Origin: CAVSUR01 sp963846005
GTDB lineage: Bacteria; Actinomycetota; Actinomycetes; Streptosporangiales; Streptosporangiaceae
Direction of reading: 5' to 3'
DNA length: 64,000 bases
NCBI GenBank assembly: GCA_963846005.1
Contig: CAWJUH010000007.1
Span: 124,001-188,000, forward strand
The notes beneath the pieces were generated by a model. That model did no database searches. It was not told the origin of the DNA and was given only the letters and a program-made list of their open reading frames with translations. Positions 62,210 to 64,000 of the stretch are shown here, in pieces. The position numbers and the translations under genes were made by a program. Within the stretch, counting starts at the first letter, position 1. Each line of letters begins with the position of its first letter.

Positions 62210-63049
62210 TCAGACCTTGCGCAGTACCGCGACGACCTTGCCGAGGATGTCGGCCTCGTCACCGGGGATCGGCGCATAGGCCGGGTTGTGCGGCATCAGC
62301 CAGACGTGGTCGTTCGAACGGCTAAAGGTCTTCACCGTGGCCTCGCTGTCGATCATCGCGGCGACGATCTCGCCGTTCTCCGCGACCGGCTGCTGGCGGA
62401 CGACCACCCAGTCCTGGTCGTTGATCGCGGCGTTGATCATCGAATCGCCCTTGACCCGCAGCAGGAAGAGGTTGCCCTCGCCGACCAGCTGCTTGGGCAG
62501 CGGGAAGATCTCCTCGATGTGCTGCTCCGCGGTGATCGGGCCACCGGCTGCGATCTGGCCGACGAGCGGCACGTAGACAGCCTGCTGGGAGGTGATGTCC
62601 ATGCCGTCCGCGGGAATCTCTTCGAGTTCCGGCTCGGGCCGCACCACCGGGTGGCCGGGCAACCGCACCTCGACGGTCCGCGGACGGCCGGCGTCGCGGC
62701 GCAGGTAGCCCTTGTTCTGCAGCGTCGAGAGCTGGTACGACACGCTGGAGGTGCTGGTCAGGCCGACCGCCTCGCCGATCTCGCGCATCGACGGCGGGTA
62801 GCCGCGCCGCTGCACTGATTCCCTGATCACCTGGAGCACCTTGCGCTGGCGCCAGGTCAGCACGTGATCGGGATCCGGCTGGTCCGGCGGCTCGGTGACC
62901 ACGGCGGGCACGGTGCCCTTCGGCTTGCGGCCCGGTCTGCCCCGCGGCCGCTGGCCCGATGTGCCGCCGGCCGGCGCTGCACCTCCGGCGGCACCTCCAG
63001 GGGAGGTCGAGGGCCCCCGGGCACCCATGTCTGCGCTGACGTCGTCCAT
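62210..63049 (-). CDS. lexA: LexA repressor
   Basis: A 279-residue SOS repressor and self-cleaving protease. The N-terminal 60 residues are a Pro/Gly-rich extension. The winged helix is PSMREIGEAVGLTSTSSVSYQ. The cleavage site Ala 168-Gly 169 is in GQIAAGGP, and the catalytic pair is Ser 203 (KGDSMINAA) and Lys 240 (EATVKTFSR). The ATG at 63049 has GGAGG 7 nt upstream. An SOS box 63 bp upstream indicates autoregulation. Confidence 0.95.
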   Translation of the reverse strand: MDDVSADMGARGPSTSPGGAAGGAAPAGGTSGQRPRGRPGRKPKGTVPAVVTEPPDQPDPDHVLTWRQRKVLQVIRESVQRRGYPPSMREIGEAVGLTSTSSVSYQLSTLQNKGYLRRDAGRPRTVEVRLPGHPVVRPEPELEEIPADGMDITSQQAVYVPLVGQIAAGGPITAEQHIEEIFPLPKQLVGEGNLFLLRVKGDSMINAAINDQDWVVVRQQPVAENGEIVAAMIDSEATVKTFSRSNDHVWLMPHNPAYAPIPGDEADILGKVVAVLRKV

Positions 63050-63111
63050 CTTCGGGCCTCCGGCTCCGTGGATACCTGCACCGCTGACGCTAGCGGTTTC
63101 CGCCGACAATC

Positions 63112-63127
63112 TCAAACATCTGTTCGA
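63112..63127. promoter_or_regulatory. SOS (LexA) box, lexA side
   Basis: TCAAACatctGTTCGA matches the actinobacterial consensus TCGAACnnnnGTTCGA with one mismatch. It is centred about 70 bp upstream of the lexA start, a normal position for autorepression. Confidence 0.8.
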
Positions 63128-63214
63128 CCGCCGCCAAACTGTCGGACCCTCTGGATAGAACAGGTACCGCAGTTCCGTTCGATCGAATGTGTAAACGATA
63201 GAACAGAGATACGA

Positions 63215-63230
63215 TCGAACTGTCATTCGA
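63215..63230. promoter_or_regulatory. SOS (LexA) box, divergent gene side
   Basis: TCGAACtgtcATTCGA matches the same consensus with one mismatch and lies just 17 bp before the ATG of the divergent gene. The palindrome TTCGATCGAA at 63178-63187 lies between the two boxes and may be a half-related site. Confidence 0.8.
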
Positions 63231-63246
63231 CACGCGGGAGGTTCTG

Positions 63247-64000
63247 ATGGAGCTGACGGGCACGGCGCGGGCCCTCGATCGGGCGGCCGGGTACGCTGGC
63301 CGGCCATTCCCGGCGAATGGCGGCAGGGCCGCGGAGAACGCCGCACCCCTGGTGATTGTGCTGGCCGATCGCGTGTCGCGCGGCAATGGCACGGGCCGCG
63401 ACACGCCCGGGACGGCAACGGGCGAGGTTTTTTCTTCCGTGGGCGGCCCGGCCGGGCGGCTTGCGGGCGGAGGGCCCGCCGATGGCCCGGCGGCTCCGGC
63501 TGGCCCGGCGGCTCTGATCAGATCACCGGTTCCGGCTGGCCCGGCGGCTCTGGCCGGATCACTGGCTCCGGCCGGGCCGGCGTCGACGTGTGCCCGGCGG
63601 GCCCCCGCTGAGGCCGCCGGCCGGGTGCCCGGCCAGCGCGTGTCCCGTACCAGGCTGATCAGGCCGGCGGCCGGGTCTGCCCGGCCCTCGCGCCTGGCCG
63701 CAGATCAGCCGCAACGGCAGGGCGCCGCCCAGTCGCAGCGCCCGGCCGCAGATCAGCCGCAACGGCAGGCCGTAAGCCAGCCCGGCCGCCAGGCGGCAGC
63801 CCGGATGGCAGTCCCCGCGGCCGCGCCGCTGCGGCTGACCCGGCGCGGCCGGATCGTGCTCGGCCTCCTGGTCGCGGCGCTGGCGACGGTGCTAGTCGCG
63901 ATGCTGACCGCCAGCCCGGCCGGCGGCGTGCCCAGGTCCAGCCATCCCGCGAGCCGGGCCGGCTATCGGGGCATGACCCAGATCGTGGTGCAGCCAGGCC
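63247..64000 (+). CDS. SOS-associated LysM/ChiZ-like membrane protein (3' partial)
   Basis: An open frame of 251 codons runs from an ATG with a GGGAGG site to the end of the window without a stop. The last 60 residues contain a membrane helix (IVLGLLVAALATVLVAML) and end MTQIVVQPG, the start of a LysM-type motif (usually VQPGDTLW). In mycobacteria and corynebacteria the gene divergent from lexA encodes a LysM protein that inhibits division during SOS. The first 190 residues are unusual: low-complexity Ala/Gly/Pro with repeats, including a 24-bp direct repeat at 63697 and 63746. An internal ATG at 63805 could be the ancestral start. Confidence 0.75.
   Translation, partial: MELTGTARALDRAAGYAGRPFPANGGRAAENAAPLVIVLADRVSRGNGTGRDTPGTATGEVFSSVGGPAGRLAGGGPADGPAAPAGPAALIRSPVPAGPAALAGSLAPAGPASTCARRAPAEAAGRVPGQRVSRTRLIRPAAGSARPSRLAADQPQRQGAAQSQRPAADQPQRQAVSQPGRQAAARMAVPAAAPLRLTRRGRIVLGLLVAALATVLVAMLTASPAGGVPRSSHPASRAGYRGMTQIVVQPG

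Noticed and set aside
1..64000. Insertion sequence, prophage or integrative element
   Set aside because: No transposase, integrase, phage structural gene or attachment-site duplication was seen; the tRNA gene has no flanking repeat of its 3' end in view.

Overview
This window comes from a very GC-rich actinobacterium, probably a filamentous or Streptomyces-like lineage; species and family cannot be fixed from the sequence alone. The evidence is the strong G/C third-position bias, frequent GTG starts, and markers such as NucS/EndoMS mismatch repair, a mycothiol-type DinB-fold protein, LexA with actinobacterial SOS boxes, DUF3039, DUF3618, DUF2017 and DUF2127 proteins, and a Scy/FilP-like coiled coil. 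Two blocks keep known actinobacterial gene order. The first runs coiled-coil protein, methylmalonyl-CoA epimerase, thiolase, MeaB GTPase, then a MarR gene and an acyl-CoA mutase, as in Streptomyces. The second runs pncB, clpS, DUF2017, mec, cysO, cysM, metallo-beta-lactamase protein, rph, rdgB, as in Mycobacterium tuberculosis Rv1330c to Rv1341.

Layout. 1 to 8.7 kb: two 2-oxoglutarate dioxygenase-type proteins (the first cut by the window edge), a DUF1801 protein, an ECF sigma factor translationally coupled to a DinB-fold protein, an aldehyde dehydrogenase, a RibD-like deaminase, an MFS transporter and a CMD-family protein. 8.7 to 24.5 kb: three giant STAND-type regulators (a frameshifted LuxR/LAL protein, a cyclase-NB-ARC-TPR protein, an AfsR/SARP protein), separated by a methyltransferase, a glycosyltransferase, a GNAT protein, a 42-residue membrane protein, a dienelactone hydrolase and an orphan solute-binding lipoprotein, and followed by nucS. 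25 to 40.5 kb: small actinobacterial proteins, an SDR enzyme, the coiled-coil scaffold, the epimerase/thiolase/MeaB group, a tandem palindromic repeat beside a degenerate ABC ATPase, a SigE-family sigma factor coupled to a beta-propeller membrane protein, an isobutyryl-CoA-mutase-like subunit behind an 18-bp palindrome, and a thioredoxin-TPR protein. 40.5 to 51.4 kb: regulation, NAD salvage (pncA, pncB), the carrier-protein cysteine pathway (mec-cysO-cysM), rph-rdgB, a peroxiredoxin and an unusual tRNA. 51.4 to 64 kb: HAD and M24 hydrolases, the glycine cleavage genes gcvT and gcvH, a pterin dehydratase, a P450, a leucine attenuator ahead of leuS, lexA, and a divergent SOS-controlled gene whose C-terminal part looks like a LysM/ChiZ protein and which runs off the end.

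How the genes work together. Epimerase, thiolase, MeaB and the mutase belong to acyl-CoA rearrangement (methylmalonyl-CoA and isobutyryl-CoA). Mec, CysO and CysM form a protein-bound sulfur route to cysteine; here CysO carries three residues after its diglycine, so Mec may have to mature it. LexA and the divergent gene share an intergenic region with two SOS boxes. leuS is preceded by a short Leu-rich leader ORF and an intrinsic terminator.

Caution on quality. Four conserved genes (LuxR/LAL, pncB, a thioesterase, rdgB) each carry one frameshift, and the leuS start region may carry another. Three of the four are best explained by one base missing from a G or C run, so indel errors in the assembly are a serious possibility.
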